48,126 nt of DNA from Caulobacteraceae bacterium (GCA_947447115.1 CANFKD010000003.1:1-48126); one strand, 5' to 3'; counted from the first letter of the stretch, positions 24,965 through 33,711 are shown. Notes: generated from the sequence alone by a model not told the origin. A program made the numbers and translations.

Positions 24965-26034
24965 GGCTTGGCCGTCTTCCAATAGATCAGCCGGACCATC
25001 ATCTCCCCGATCTCGTGGATCGGGGTGGTGGCGACTGACAGGACCTGACCATCATGCGGCGCGACGGCGGTCGCGATGACTGTGCCAAAGGGGTCAGAGA
25101 CCGTGGCCAGCAGATCGCCGGTCTTGACCTTCTGGCCGATGGTGACCTTGACCCGCACATAGCCGCCGCGCTGGGCGGTGATATCGGTGGTGTCATTGCC
25201 GACATAGGGCTCCGGGCCTATCAGACTGACCGTGCCGCTGATCATGCCGCTATCGATCATCAGATTACGAATGCCGGTGAGGGCGCGGCGGGTCATGGCC
25301 GGATCAAACACCTCTGGTGCCCCAAGTTCGGCCGTGACGGCTTGGATGCCGGCGGGATTGAACTCATTTTCGATGGTGCCCCGCACGCCCGGATCGAGGG
25401 CAATGACATCAGGACGCAACAGGTCGGCCATATGCTTGGCTGCAGGGGTCTCGGCAAAGACATAGAAGGGATAGAGGGTGCCGCGCGACTGGGTGTGCAG
25501 ATCAACCGCCATGTCGGCATTGCCGAGCAACAGCTTGGTCCAGAGCCGCCCAGCATAGACATTGATGATCTCGTCCGAGTTCACATCACCGGGCATCTTG
25601 CGGTTCAGATTGGCACCCGTCGCCCCGTGGCTCGGCTTAAATTCGCGCGCTGCCTGAAGAAGGCCCGGCTGATTGAGCCCCGGAACGCCGATCACCACGC
25701 CCTTGAGTCCTTTGGGATCGAGGTCCTTGAACAGGTCTTGGATCACCCCGATGCCGGTTAGCTCATCGCCATGGACCGCTGCGGTGAGCAACAGGCGCTT
25801 GCCGGGGGCCGCGCCCTTGGCCACCAGAACTGGGACGTACCAGCCTTGACCTGTGGCCTGATCAGTCACCCGGAAAAAGAAGCGTGACAGGCTGCCGCTC
25901 GGCAGGTCAGCAACATCCAACTGCTCGATCACCGGCACGCCATCGATCCGATCCCCGCTCCTGATCGTGGCGGCATTGGCACCGCTGCTCAGGGTCCAAA
26001 GACAGAGCGCAGCGATCAAGGGCTTGAGAGTCAT
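24961..26034 (-). CDS. Secreted succinylglutamate desuccinylase/aspartoacylase-family hydrolase
   Basis: A 357-residue M14-like zinc hydrolase when started at MTLKPLIAALCLW (ATG 26034, with GAGGAG at good spacing). It has a Sec signal peptide (cleavage after SGANA), unlike cytoplasmic AstE. Zinc ligands H88 and E91 (VHGDE) and H180 (DLHTQ) are present, with N142-L-N-R145 and a catalytic-Glu candidate in TAELGAPE. The last 80 or so residues form a barrel-sandwich domain typical of the AstE/AspA branch. It probably hydrolyses an N-acyl amino acid or small amide in the periplasm. It is convergent with the TonB receptor, with a 4-bp stop overlap, and divergent from the MAPEG gene. Confidence 0.82.
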   Translation of the reverse strand: MTLKPLIAALCLWTLSSGANAATIRSGDRIDGVPVIEQLDVADLPSGSLSRFFFRVTDQATGQGWYVPVLVAKGAAPGKRLLLTAAVHGDELTGIGVIQDLFKDLDPKGLKGVVIGVPGLNQPGLLQAAREFKPSHGATGANLNRKMPGDVNSDEIINVYAGRLWTKLLLGNADMAVDLHTQSRGTLYPFYVFAETPAAKHMADLLRPDVIALDPGVRGTIENEFNPAGIQAVTAELGAPEVFDPAMTRRALTGIRNLMIDSGMISGTVSLIGPEPYVGNDTTDITAQRGGYVRVKVTIGQKVKTGDLLATVSDPFGTVIATAVAPHDGQVLSVATTPIHEIGEMMVRLIYWKTAKP

Positions 26035-26140
26035 GGGAGTGCTCCTCGGGCGACAGGGGATCGATAGGAAACCATTAACCCTTTGGGTCGTCATATCCGC
26101 AGGTTCACCGTCGTTAAAGCACGGTAAAGGGGGAACCGCC

Positions 26141-26536
26141 ATGAACACCGAACTGACCATGCTGACCTGGACCCTCGTCCTGGCCTTCGTTCAAATTCTC
26201 GCCTTCGATATCGCCCGTACTGGCCAATATGGCTTGAAGTGGAATACCGGTCCGCGTGACGAAGAGATGCCGCCGCTCAGCGCCATGGCTGAGCGCCTGC
26301 GCCGGGCCCAAAACAACCTGTTTGAAACCCTGCCGCTGTTCATTGCCGCTGTCCTGATCGCCCATGTGGCCGGTAAGGAATCGAGCACAACGGCCCTGGG
26401 CGCACAGATCTATTTCTGGGGCCGGGTAGCCTATGTGCCGCTCTATGCCTTTGGCGTGCGTCAGGTGCGTTCGCTGGTTTGGCTCGCCAGCACGGCAGGC
26501 CTCTTGATGATCTTCTGGGCCCTGTTGGCCGGTTGA
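26141..26536 (+). CDS. MAPEG-family membrane protein
   Basis: A 131-residue protein with four membrane helices, the size and topology of MAPEG proteins (membrane glutathione transferase/eicosanoid type). The family signature lies around RRAQNNLFETLPLFIAAV, where the ExxxN/RxxNxxE-like polar positions bind glutathione in relatives. The frame is open 58 codons upstream, but ATG 26141 has a strong AAAGGGGGA ribosome-binding site and the earlier part is antisense to the zinc-hydrolase signal region. A bacterial role in detoxification is usual but unproven. A hairpin that could end transcription follows the stop. Confidence 0.85.
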   Translation: MNTELTMLTWTLVLAFVQILAFDIARTGQYGLKWNTGPRDEEMPPLSAMAERLRRAQNNLFETLPLFIAAVLIAHVAGKESSTTALGAQIYFWGRVAYVPLYAFGVRQVRSLVWLASTAGLLMIFWALLAG

Positions 26537-26547
26537 TCCTAAGGTTT

Positions 26548-26572
26548 GGGGCGGGTCCAAGCGATCCGCCCC
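26548..26572. terminator. Possible bidirectional terminator between convergent genes
   Basis: A 10-bp G+C-rich stem with one G-U pair (arms 26548-26557 and 26563-26572, 5-nt loop) in the 44-bp gap between the MAPEG and malonyl-CoA synthetase stops. TTT follows on the plus strand and AAACC on the minus strand, so the T-tract is short. Confidence 0.6.
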
Positions 26573-26580
26573 TTTAGGCT

Positions 26581-28071
26581 TTAGCCCTTCAAACAGTCGC
26601 GATAGAGATCGCGCAGCAGATTTTTCTGCACCTTACCCATCGCATTGCGCGGCAGGTCCTCGACCAAGATGATCTTGCGAGGATGCTTAAACCGGGCCAG
26701 TTGCTCGCGCACACAGGCTTCAAGGTCAGCCAGTGACGGTGCCAAGGTCTTTTCCGCCACGACCAGAGCAACAACGGACTCGCCAAAGTCAGGGTCGGGA
26801 ACGCCAATGACGGCGGTTTCAGCGACCCCGGCCACCGCGTCGAGCACGCTCTCAATTTCCTTGGGATAGATATTATAGCCGCCTGAGATGATCAGGTCCT
26901 TGGCGCGGCCAACGATGGTCACGCGGCCATCGGAGCTCTGGACCGCCACATCGCCGGTGATGAACCAGCCGCCGTCACGAAACTCCTGCGCTGTCTTTTC
27001 GGGCATGCGCCAATAGCCGCCAAAGACGTTGGGGCCCTTGATCTCGATGACGCCGGGGGTGTCATGGGGAAGAGGCTGTCCCTGTTCGTCGGCGATGCGC
27101 AGGTCGACCCCGGGCAGGGGATAGCCGACCGTCCCGGCAACCCGTTCGCCGTCCAAGGGGTTGGAGGTGATGATCCCCGCCTCGGTCATGCCATAGCGCT
27201 CCAGCACGATCTGGTCGGTACGGGCCTCAAACTGGCGATGGGTTTCGGCCAGCATCGGGGCTGAGCCTGAGATGAACAGCCTGACCGACCCACAGTCTGC
27301 TGCGCCAAAGTCCGGCAAGGCCAGAAGGCGGGTATAGAAGGTCGGCACCCCCATCAGGACTGTGGCCTTGAGCAGCAGGGCCTTGATTTGGGCCGCATCA
27401 AAGCTGGGCACAAAGATCGTGGTCGCGACGCTCAAAAAGGCGGTGTGTAGGGCGATAAACAGGCCGTGGACATGGAAGACCGGCAAGGCATGGAGCAGCA
27501 CATCCTCAGGCGTAAAGCCCCAGAGCCGGTTCAGTTCTTGGGCATTGGAGGTCAGGTTGCCGTGGCTGAGCATCGCCCCCTTGGACCGTCCGGTGGTGCC
27601 CGACGTATAGAGGATGGCGGCAATGTCACTGGCGCTGCGCGGTGCGATCACGGGATCGGGCTCGGCCGCGAGCGCCTCGGCCCAGAGCGGGCTGTCGGGC
27701 GTGTTACCCATGACCAGAACATGGTCAGCGGCGGCGTCCCTTAGGCTTCGGGTCACAAATAGGCGCGGTTCGCTATCGCCTAGGAAATAGTCGACCTCGG
27801 CGGCGGTATAGGCGGTATTGAGCGGCACAAAGATCGCCCCGACGCGCAGGCAGCCCAGATAGAGCGCCATAGCCCCGACCGACTTATCGACTTGAACGAC
27901 AATCCGGTCCCCGGCTTCGACGCCATAGGTCCGCAGAACCGCCGCGAACCGGGCAGAAAGATCATCAAGCTGGCCATAGGTCGGGCCGTGTCCCTCGGCA
28001 TCGATCAGGCTCGGTTTGGCGCTCGCCGCCAAAAAGCGATCTTGCAAAAGGCTGTAGAGATTGTTGGTCAC
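26581..28071 (-). CDS. matB: Malonyl-CoA synthetase
   Basis: A 496-residue adenylate-forming ligase very like Rhodopseudomonas MatB along its length, by memory of that sequence. It should activate malonate (or methylmalonate) to the CoA thioester with ATP. It has the P-loop YTSGTTGRSKG (155-165), HALPVFHVHGLF and MGVPTFYTRLL of the MatB group, YGMTEAGI (A5) and the C-terminal catalytic K480 in MGKVQKN. The start is GTG at 28071. No malonyl-CoA decarboxylase (matA) or malonate transporter is adjacent, so the malonate source is unclear. It lies 40 bp after arsC on the same strand and could receive arsenic-operon read-through. Confidence 0.85.
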   Translation of the reverse strand: MTNNLYSLLQDRFLAASAKPSLIDAEGHGPTYGQLDDLSARFAAVLRTYGVEAGDRIVVQVDKSVGAMALYLGCLRVGAIFVPLNTAYTAAEVDYFLGDSEPRLFVTRSLRDAAADHVLVMGNTPDSPLWAEALAAEPDPVIAPRSASDIAAILYTSGTTGRSKGAMLSHGNLTSNAQELNRLWGFTPEDVLLHALPVFHVHGLFIALHTAFLSVATTIFVPSFDAAQIKALLLKATVLMGVPTFYTRLLALPDFGAADCGSVRLFISGSAPMLAETHRQFEARTDQIVLERYGMTEAGIITSNPLDGERVAGTVGYPLPGVDLRIADEQGQPLPHDTPGVIEIKGPNVFGGYWRMPEKTAQEFRDGGWFITGDVAVQSSDGRVTIVGRAKDLIISGGYNIYPKEIESVLDAVAGVAETAVIGVPDPDFGESVVALVVAEKTLAPSLADLEACVREQLARFKHPRKIILVEDLPRNAMGKVQKNLLRDLYRDCLKG

Positions 28072-28111
28072 GGCAGGGCCTCAGGGCAGGGTGGTCTATA
28101 GGACGCACAGA

Positions 28112-28495
28112 TTAAGCGCCTTCGGGCTGGTTTTCGAGCAGGTCCAGCGCCCTTTCAGACGGGCGGCACAGGGCTGTGCCCTTGGGGGTGACCATGATCG
28201 GGCGGTTGACGAGGATCGGGTGGGCGACCATCGCCTCTAGGATGGCATCATCTGTCGCCGTTGGCTCCAGAAGGCCAAGTTCAGCAGCCGGCGTGCCGCG
28301 ATCGCGCAGAAACTCGCGCAAGGGTACCCCTGCTGCTGTGGCCAGGTGCCGAAGCTGGTCTTTGGTCCATCCAGCCTTGAGATATTCAACCACCTTCGGC
28401 TCGTAACCTGCCGCCTTCGCCATGGCCACGACATTGCGCGAGGTGCCGCAGGCTGGGTTGTGGAAGATAGTGATCGGAAAGTCAGAGGTGCTCAT
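28112..28495 (-). CDS. arsC: Arsenate reductase, glutaredoxin-dependent type
   Basis: A 127-residue ArsC that reduces arsenate to arsenite with glutathione/glutaredoxin electrons in the cytoplasm. The active-site loop is FHNPACGTSRN with catalytic Cys16. The substrate-binding arginines sit in REFLRDRGTP, VNRPIMVTPKG and CRPSE. The length is about that of plasmid R773 ArsC without its C-terminal extension. It starts 3 bp after the acr3 stop codon and is the last gene of the arsR-acr3-arsC operon. Confidence 0.93.
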   Translation of the reverse strand: MSTSDFPITIFHNPACGTSRNVVAMAKAAGYEPKVVEYLKAGWTKDQLRHLATAAGVPLREFLRDRGTPAAELGLLEPTATDDAILEAMVAHPILVNRPIMVTPKGTALCRPSERALDLLENQPEGA

Positions 28496-28498
28496 GGC

Positions 28499-29572
28499 TC
28501 AGTCCTTAGAAGACGTGGTGGATTGGCGCGCAGCGAGACGCTGAACCGCCGAGTCACTTTCGTACCAGCCCTTGCTGGCATTGACGATGGCGACGATGGA
28601 CAACATGACGGGCACCTCGATCAGAACCCCCACAACCGTGGCCAAGGCTGCACCCGATTGGAAGCCAAAGATGCTGATCGCGGCGGCGACGGCCAGTTCG
28701 AAGAAGTTGCTGGCCCCAATCAAGGCCGATGGTCCGGCGACGCAATGGGCCTCTCCGGTTAGGCGGTTGAGCAGATAGGCAAGGCCCGAATTCAGATAGA
28801 CTTGGATCAGGATCGGCACGGCCAGGAGCGCGATAATCAGGGGCTGTTGCAAGATCTGCTCGCCCTGAAAGCCAAACAGCAGAACGAGAGTCGCGAGCAG
28901 GGCGGCGATGGAGGCAGGCTGGAGGGTGGCCAAAAGCCGGTTTAGGGCCTCCGGTCCGCCTGACCGCAGAAGGGCCGCGCGGATCATCTGGGCTGCGATC
29001 ACAGGCACGACAATATAAAGGCCGACCGACAGGACCAAGGTCTGCCAAGGGATGGTGATCGAAGACAGGCCCAGCAGCAGGCCGACAATGGGGGCGAAGG
29101 CCACGACCATGATCGTATCATTCAGGGCCACTTGGCTGAGCGTAAAATTGGGCTCGCCCTTGGTCAGGTTGCTCCAGACAAAGACCATCGCGGTACAGGG
29201 GGCGGCTGCCAGCAGGATCAGACCGGCAATGTAGCTGTCGATCTGGTCGGCCGGCAGATAGGGGCGAAAGAGCCCGCCGATAAAGATCCAGGCCAGCAGC
29301 GCCATGCCGAACGGCTTGACCACCCAGTTGATAAACAGGGTCACGCCAATGCCGCGCCAATGGTTGCGCACCTCGCCAAGGGCCGCGAAATCGACCTTGA
29401 CCAGCATCGGAATGATCATCAGCCAGATCAGACCGGCCATCGGCAGATTGACCTTGGCGACCTCAAGGCTGGCGATCAGGTGGAAGGCGGGTCCGAAAAA
29501 ATGGCCTAGGGCGATGCCGACCACGATGCAAAGGCCAACCCAGACGGTCAGATAACGCTCGAACAGAGACAT
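28499..29572 (-). CDS. acr3: Arsenite efflux permease, ACR3 family
   Basis: A 357-residue, ten-helix permease of the ACR3 type (often labelled arsB), which exports arsenite across the inner membrane. The conserved cysteine C126 in AAAPCTAMVFVWS corresponds to the essential Cys of characterised ACR3 proteins, and PVIAAQMIRA and GASNFFELAVA are further family blocks. Its ATG directly follows the arsR stop with no spacing (TGA then ATG), so the two are translationally coupled. The arsenite it exports is made by the neighbouring ArsC. Confidence 0.93.
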   Translation of the reverse strand: MSLFERYLTVWVGLCIVVGIALGHFFGPAFHLIASLEVAKVNLPMAGLIWLMIIPMLVKVDFAALGEVRNHWRGIGVTLFINWVVKPFGMALLAWIFIGGLFRPYLPADQIDSYIAGLILLAAAPCTAMVFVWSNLTKGEPNFTLSQVALNDTIMVVAFAPIVGLLLGLSSITIPWQTLVLSVGLYIVVPVIAAQMIRAALLRSGGPEALNRLLATLQPASIAALLATLVLLFGFQGEQILQQPLIIALLAVPILIQVYLNSGLAYLLNRLTGEAHCVAGPSALIGASNFFELAVAAAISIFGFQSGAALATVVGVLIEVPVMLSIVAIVNASKGWYESDSAVQRLAARQSTTSSKD

Positions 29573-29944
29573 TCAGCAAAGTTCCTTTTGGCGTGATGGA
29601 GTCGGGGCGCACTGTTGAGACTGAGACAGTAACTGGTTCAGCGGCGAGCAGATTTCCGGCGCACCACCGCAGCAGTCTCCGACCAAAAACCCGACCAGCG
29701 CCGTCATGGTCGAAAAATCCGCCTGATAGATGATCGACCGACCCTCTCGCCGTGACGTCGTTAGGTTGGCGCGGCTCAAGATGTTGAGATTGGCCGACAG
29801 ACTGTTCGGCACCATGCCCAATCGCCGCGCGATCTCCCCCGCCGCCAGTCCGGTTGGGCCCGCTGATACAAGCAACCGAAAGATCGCGAGGCGTCCTTCA
29901 TGGCCAAGGGCAGACAGGCTGAGGGTAGCTGATTTTGATTCCAT
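29573..29944 (-). CDS. arsR: ArsR-family arsenic-responsive repressor
   Basis: A 123-residue winged-helix repressor. The recognition region LAAGEIARRLGMVPNSLSAN and the wing TTSRREGRSIIYQ are clear. The C-terminal DCCGGAPEIC gives a Cys-Cys plus Cys set placed after the wing helix, as in ArsR proteins that bind As(III) with C-terminal cysteines, unlike the CxC-in-helix type of E. coli. On arsenite binding it should release its own promoter. It is the first gene of the operon; a candidate operator lies immediately upstream. Confidence 0.92.
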   Translation of the reverse strand: MESKSATLSLSALGHEGRLAIFRLLVSAGPTGLAAGEIARRLGMVPNSLSANLNILSRANLTTSRREGRSIIYQADFSTMTALVGFLVGDCCGGAPEICSPLNQLLSQSQQCAPTPSRQKELC

Positions 29945-29946
29945 AG

Positions 29947-29962
29947 TTCTAGGATAATAGAA
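29947..29962 (-). promoter_or_regulatory. Candidate ArsR operator
   Basis: A 16-bp inverted repeat TTCTA-N6-TAGAA that ends 2 bp before the arsR ATG. It contains a TATTAT -10-like hexamer on the minus strand. ArsR-family operators are often short A+T-rich inverted repeats. If the -10 is real, the transcript would have almost no leader. Confidence 0.5.
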
Positions 29963-29988
29963 TTATGTGACGGTTTGAAGGGGGGCTA

Positions 29989-30077
29989 CCTCGTGCTTCG
30001 ACAGGCTCAGCATGAGGAAGAGTGGTAGGTCAGCGCTTTCCAATTCATCCTCATCCTGAGCCTGTCGAAGGACGAGG
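29989..30077. repeat. Palindromic repeat, CTTCGACAGGCTCAG family
   Basis: Two 30-bp arms, 29989-30018 and 30048-30077, pair at 28 of 30 positions around a 29-bp spacer. The core is CTTCGACAGGCTCAG and its complement. This type is widespread between alphaproteobacterial genes, from memory. It lies about 45 bp upstream of the arsR start region and is the first of three different repeats that fill the 308-bp gap between arsR and the acyl-CoA synthetase. Confidence 0.8.
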
Positions 30078-30101
30078 ATGCCCCACTCACTCTCCGTCCT
30101 A

Positions 30102-30178
30102 TTCCCCGCGAAGGCAAAGATCCAGCGGGCCACGTCCAAACTGTTCGAAAGGGTCTGGGTCCCCGCCTTCGCGGGGAA
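30102..30178. repeat. Palindromic repeat, TTCCCCGCGAAGG family, copy 1
   Basis: Arms 30102-30125 and 30155-30178 share TTCCCCGCGAAGGC...GATCCAG with a few changes in the left arm (AAA where the other copy has GGG). The second copy is at 35600-35676. It lies in series between two other palindrome families. Confidence 0.8.
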
Positions 30179-30193
30179 GACGGGGGGGAAGAA

Positions 30194-30252
30194 AACAAGG
30201 CCCCACTAAAGCCCTTTCCCCCCTTGAGGGGGAGAGGGTTGGGAGAGGGGGG
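30194..30252. repeat. Palindromic repeat, GGGAGAGGG family, partial copy
   Basis: It has the leader AACAAGGCCC, one hairpin CCCTTTCCCCCC/GGGGGAGAGGG (about 30212-30238) and GGGTTGGGAGAGGGG. The left outer arm is missing compared with the copies at 15261 and 35488. It ends next to the acyl-CoA synthetase stop codon (30253) and may act at that transcript's 3' end. Confidence 0.7.
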
Positions 30253-31953
30253 TTACCCCGCCGTTTGGGTGCTCAGCTTTTCGCGCAGTTCGCGCTTGAG
30301 GAACTTACCGCTGGCATTACGGGGCAGGGCCTCGTCCATGAACCAGACATAGCGCGGGGCCTTATGCTTAGCGATGAGGCCCGCGCAGTGCTCGCGCAAG
30401 CCATCAGCCGTCAAGCGGGCGCCCGGATGCAGGACCACAGCCACAGCCACCTCTTCGCCCAAGCGATCATCCGGCACGCCGAACACGCAGCATTCCGCCA
30501 CCGCGTCGTGACGGAAGATGCAGGACTCGACCTCGGCGCAATAGACGTTCTCGCCGCCGCGCAGGACCATGTCCTTCTTGCGATCGACAATATAGATGAA
30601 GCCGTCCTCGTCGAGGCGGGCCACGTCGCCGGTCTGAAGCCAGCCATCGACGATGGTTGAGGCCGTGGCATCCGGGCGGTTGATATAGCCCTTGATCACG
30701 GGCGAGCCCTTAACCCAAAGCTCGCCAACCTCACCGACGGGCAGGGTGTTGCCCGCATCATCGACAACCTTGACGATCAATGTGGCGACGGGAGGGCCAG
30801 CGCTGTCTGGGCGGTCGATAAAGAAGTCGCCAGAGATGGAGGTGATGATGCCGCTGGTCTCTGTCATGCCATAGCCGGTATTGGGGCGGGCCGTGGCCAC
30901 CGAGCTGTCAATCTTGGCCACCAGATCGGGCTGAAGCTGCGCGCCGCCGCCGCCCAAGGAGAGCAGGCTCGACAGGTCATACTTGCTAAAGTCAGGGTGG
31001 GTGATCAGTTCGCGCGACATCATCGGCACGCCGCTCATGGCCGTGACCTTTTCGCGGGCGATCAGCTTGAGCGCATCACCAGCATCCCACTTGTACATGA
31101 GCACAATGGCCCCGCCGCCTGCGGTCGTGGCGTAGGCGCCGCAATTGTTGGCCGTGACGTGGAACAGGGGCGTGGTCAGCAGGGCGGTCGGCCAAGGGAT
31201 GGACTCTGGATCCGGCGCTGGGGTGTTGGTGGCCCGCTGGATAGCCAGGTTCTGGGCCTGACCGGCAAAGACCATGTTGAACAGGTTGGCAATGCAGCTG
31301 CGATGGGTCAGCTGTGCGCCCTTTGGACGACCCGTTGTGCCCGAGGTGTAGAAGATGCAGGCATCATCATCGGGATCGATGGTGGCGTCGGGCAGGACGG
31401 CGGCGGTGGCCTCGACCTCGGACCAAGGGGTCACGCCAGCCGGGATATTGGCGGTGCGAACAGCCACGACCTTGATGCCCTTGGCCATGTCAGGCCGCTC
31501 AGCGATGCGGGCAAGACGCTCGGAATCGACGAACAGGATCGTTGGCGCGGAGTCTTCGAGCGCAAATTCCAGCTCGTCGGCAACCCACCAGGCGTTCAGG
31601 CCGACGACGGCGACGCCAAGGCACAGGCTGGCCCAATAGATCAGCATCCATTCGGGATAGTTGCGCATACCAATGGCGATCCGGTCACCGCGCTTAACGC
31701 CCTGCGCGACCAGCCAAGCAGCGATGGAGGCAACCTTTTCATGGGACTGGCCATAGGTCAGGCGCTCGTCCTCATAGACCAGATAGTCGCGGTCCGCGAA
31801 GGCGACGGTCGACAGCCAAAAGTCGCGGATGGTCGGCGGCGCGTTCTTGTAGGCCAGCAGGCTTTGCCCGCGCACTTCAATCTCATGGACTTCGAGGGGT
31901 GAGCCTGGGCCGGACAGTTCGGCGCGGGCCTGCTTCAATTCGGCGTAATACAT
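30253..31953 (-). CDS. Acyl-CoA synthetase (adenylate-forming ligase)
   Basis: A 566-residue ANL-superfamily ligase that activates a carboxylic acid to its CoA ester. It has P-loop YTSGTTGRPKGAQLTH, A5 motif YGMTETSGI, the hinge and A8 region (IVDRKKDMVLRGGENVY) and catalytic Lys550 (ASGKFLKREL). It resembles the fatty or aromatic-acid FadD-like branch; the substrate cannot be read from sequence. The start ATG is preceded by a strong GGAGG. The N-terminal 40 or so residues form an extension before the usual core. It lies downstream of a FAD oxidoreductase on the same strand, 137 bp away. Confidence 0.88.
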   Translation of the reverse strand: MYYAELKQARAELSGPGSPLEVHEIEVRGQSLLAYKNAPPTIRDFWLSTVAFADRDYLVYEDERLTYGQSHEKVASIAAWLVAQGVKRGDRIAIGMRNYPEWMLIYWASLCLGVAVVGLNAWWVADELEFALEDSAPTILFVDSERLARIAERPDMAKGIKVVAVRTANIPAGVTPWSEVEATAAVLPDATIDPDDDACIFYTSGTTGRPKGAQLTHRSCIANLFNMVFAGQAQNLAIQRATNTPAPDPESIPWPTALLTTPLFHVTANNCGAYATTAGGGAIVLMYKWDAGDALKLIAREKVTAMSGVPMMSRELITHPDFSKYDLSSLLSLGGGGAQLQPDLVAKIDSSVATARPNTGYGMTETSGIITSISGDFFIDRPDSAGPPVATLIVKVVDDAGNTLPVGEVGELWVKGSPVIKGYINRPDATASTIVDGWLQTGDVARLDEDGFIYIVDRKKDMVLRGGENVYCAEVESCIFRHDAVAECCVFGVPDDRLGEEVAVAVVLHPGARLTADGLREHCAGLIAKHKAPRYVWFMDEALPRNASGKFLKRELREKLSTQTAG

Positions 31954-32090
31954 AGATCCTCCAGCAATCCAATCTTGGCGTTGGTTTTGTTTGTATGGGC
32001 GCGAGCAGCAGGGCTTGCTGTCCAGGTCCCTTCAATCCCTATGGTGACAAGCCGTTGCGTGTAACGCCAGTCGAAATCGTTACGCGAGCG

Positions 32091-33626
32091 TCAGGCAGCG
32101 GCCGCCAAATGATCTTTTGTGCGCTGCTGGGCCAAAATGGCGATGTCGGCATCGGCAGATAGGCCAAGCGCCTGCATCATCTCATCCCGATCAGGTCCAA
32201 GTTTGGGCGGATAGGCACCGGCCTTGCTCTTTTTGCTCTTGGCCCAGTAGCGGAGGATTCGAAGCAGATTGGCCGGGCGACGCAGCCAAGCGTCCGGATG
32301 TTCCAGCATATGGAACCCGCGCAGGGCCTCGCGCAGCAGGTTGGTTTCAGTGCGAATGGCCGGACCGATGCCATCTTCAAAGAAGCTGAGCAGGATGCGG
32401 GTGCGCAGGCGCGGCTTGTAGTCGGGGGTCAAGATCTGTTCGGCCCGCTTGATGGCGCCCCGGTCTTGGCGCTGCATCACATCGAAATAGGGCTTTAAGT
32501 CGGCATGAAGGCGCTGCTGATAGGCCAGCAGCCGCGCCTTGGGATCGCTTTGGGCGGTCAGCACATCGCGCAGGGCATAGGCCGCCACCGCCGCGAACGA
32601 ACAGCCTCGGCCATAGAGCGGGTTGGTGCGAATGAGGGTGTCGCCGACGGCAAAGAAGCCAAGCACGGCGGGCACTTCACCGGGCGCGAGATCACGCCAG
32701 CGGCTGAGTAGATTGCCCATGCCAAACACCTTGCTGACGGGCTCGGATAGGGCCTTGTCCGTCCAGACCTTCAGGCCTGGAATATTGGCGACAATGCCAT
32801 CCCAGGTCTCGGGGTGAACAATGGCCTTGCGCATCTCATATTCGATCTCTGGCGTGCAGAGCGTGATCGAGAAGCAGCCATTGTCGGCGGGAAAGACGCC
32901 AAACTTCAGATAGCCCAGATCGCCCGTGGCGGGGGGATTGTCATCACGCGACGGCTCGACCTGACCGGGGTGCAGGCGATAGTGGCGGGTGAAATAGAGG
33001 ATCCCCGCGCTCTCGCTGGCCTCAGAGATGGGGGCATTGGCGGCCATAAGCTGGTCAATGGCCGAGCCGTTCTTGCCGCTGGCATCAATGACCATATCGG
33101 CCAGCATCTCGACCGGTCCGGTCTCATCCTCGCCGCGCAGGCCCGTGACCGTGACAATGCCGCCCCCATTGGTCTCAGAGATCAGGCCCCGGACAAACAG
33201 GTTCGACTTGATGGTGATGTTGGGCAAACGCTCGACATAACGCCGGATCACCAGTTCCAAGGTCGTGCGCCGACTGGTCAGGATCGACAGGTCTGCGTCC
33301 TCTTGGGTGGGTTGATAGGTCGGCTTTTGCAGAGGCGACAACATGCCCTCAAAGCCCAGTTCCCGCACCCCAACATCCAGCAGCTCTTGGCGAAGGGTGG
33401 GGTGGTCGGTCTTGATGATGGTGTTGAGACGCGCCAAGAAGGCGTGGCTCTGACGAAGATGACCAACACCGCGCCGGTTCCAGTCGTGGAAGGCCTCGTC
33501 CGGACTGCCCTCAGGCGGCGGTCCGTCACGCTCGATCAGGGTCAGGGACTTGCCCGTCGGACCCAAGGCGAGTGCCGTACAGAGACCAGCAATGCCAGCC
33601 CCGATCACGAGGATCTTCTCCGTCAT
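32091..33626 (-). CDS. FAD-dependent oxidoreductase, monooxygenase/halogenase-like
   Basis: A 511-residue flavoprotein. The N-terminal Rossmann motif VIGAGIAGLCTALAL binds FAD, and GFFAVGDTLIRTNPLYGRGCS is the second FAD-contact block with the GD motif. The overall layout resembles the group A flavin monooxygenases and their halogenase/geranylgeranyl-reductase-like relatives. I do not see the WxWxIP motif of flavin halogenases, so hydroxylation or desaturation is more likely than halogenation. I started it at ATG 33626; the frame also has TTG two codons earlier. The C-terminal 120 residues are basic and helical. It probably acts with the acyl-CoA synthetase downstream, but the substrate is unknown. 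Confidence 0.75.
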   Translation of the reverse strand: MTEKILVIGAGIAGLCTALALGPTGKSLTLIERDGPPPEGSPDEAFHDWNRRGVGHLRQSHAFLARLNTIIKTDHPTLRQELLDVGVRELGFEGMLSPLQKPTYQPTQEDADLSILTSRRTTLELVIRRYVERLPNITIKSNLFVRGLISETNGGGIVTVTGLRGEDETGPVEMLADMVIDASGKNGSAIDQLMAANAPISEASESAGILYFTRHYRLHPGQVEPSRDDNPPATGDLGYLKFGVFPADNGCFSITLCTPEIEYEMRKAIVHPETWDGIVANIPGLKVWTDKALSEPVSKVFGMGNLLSRWRDLAPGEVPAVLGFFAVGDTLIRTNPLYGRGCSFAAVAAYALRDVLTAQSDPKARLLAYQQRLHADLKPYFDVMQRQDRGAIKRAEQILTPDYKPRLRTRILLSFFEDGIGPAIRTETNLLREALRGFHMLEHPDAWLRRPANLLRILRYWAKSKKSKAGAYPPKLGPDRDEMMQALGLSADADIAILAQQRTKDHLAAAA

Positions 33627-33711
33627 ATCCAACCCACAGCTCTAAGCGCAACGATCATGTGCCGTCGTTCAAGGTGACCATACCAAACAGGGCAGTCGTC
33701 TGTAACTGAAC

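Noticed and set aside
32091-33626. Flavin-dependent tryptophan halogenase
   Set aside because: No WxWxIP motif is visible; only the general FAD motifs are present.
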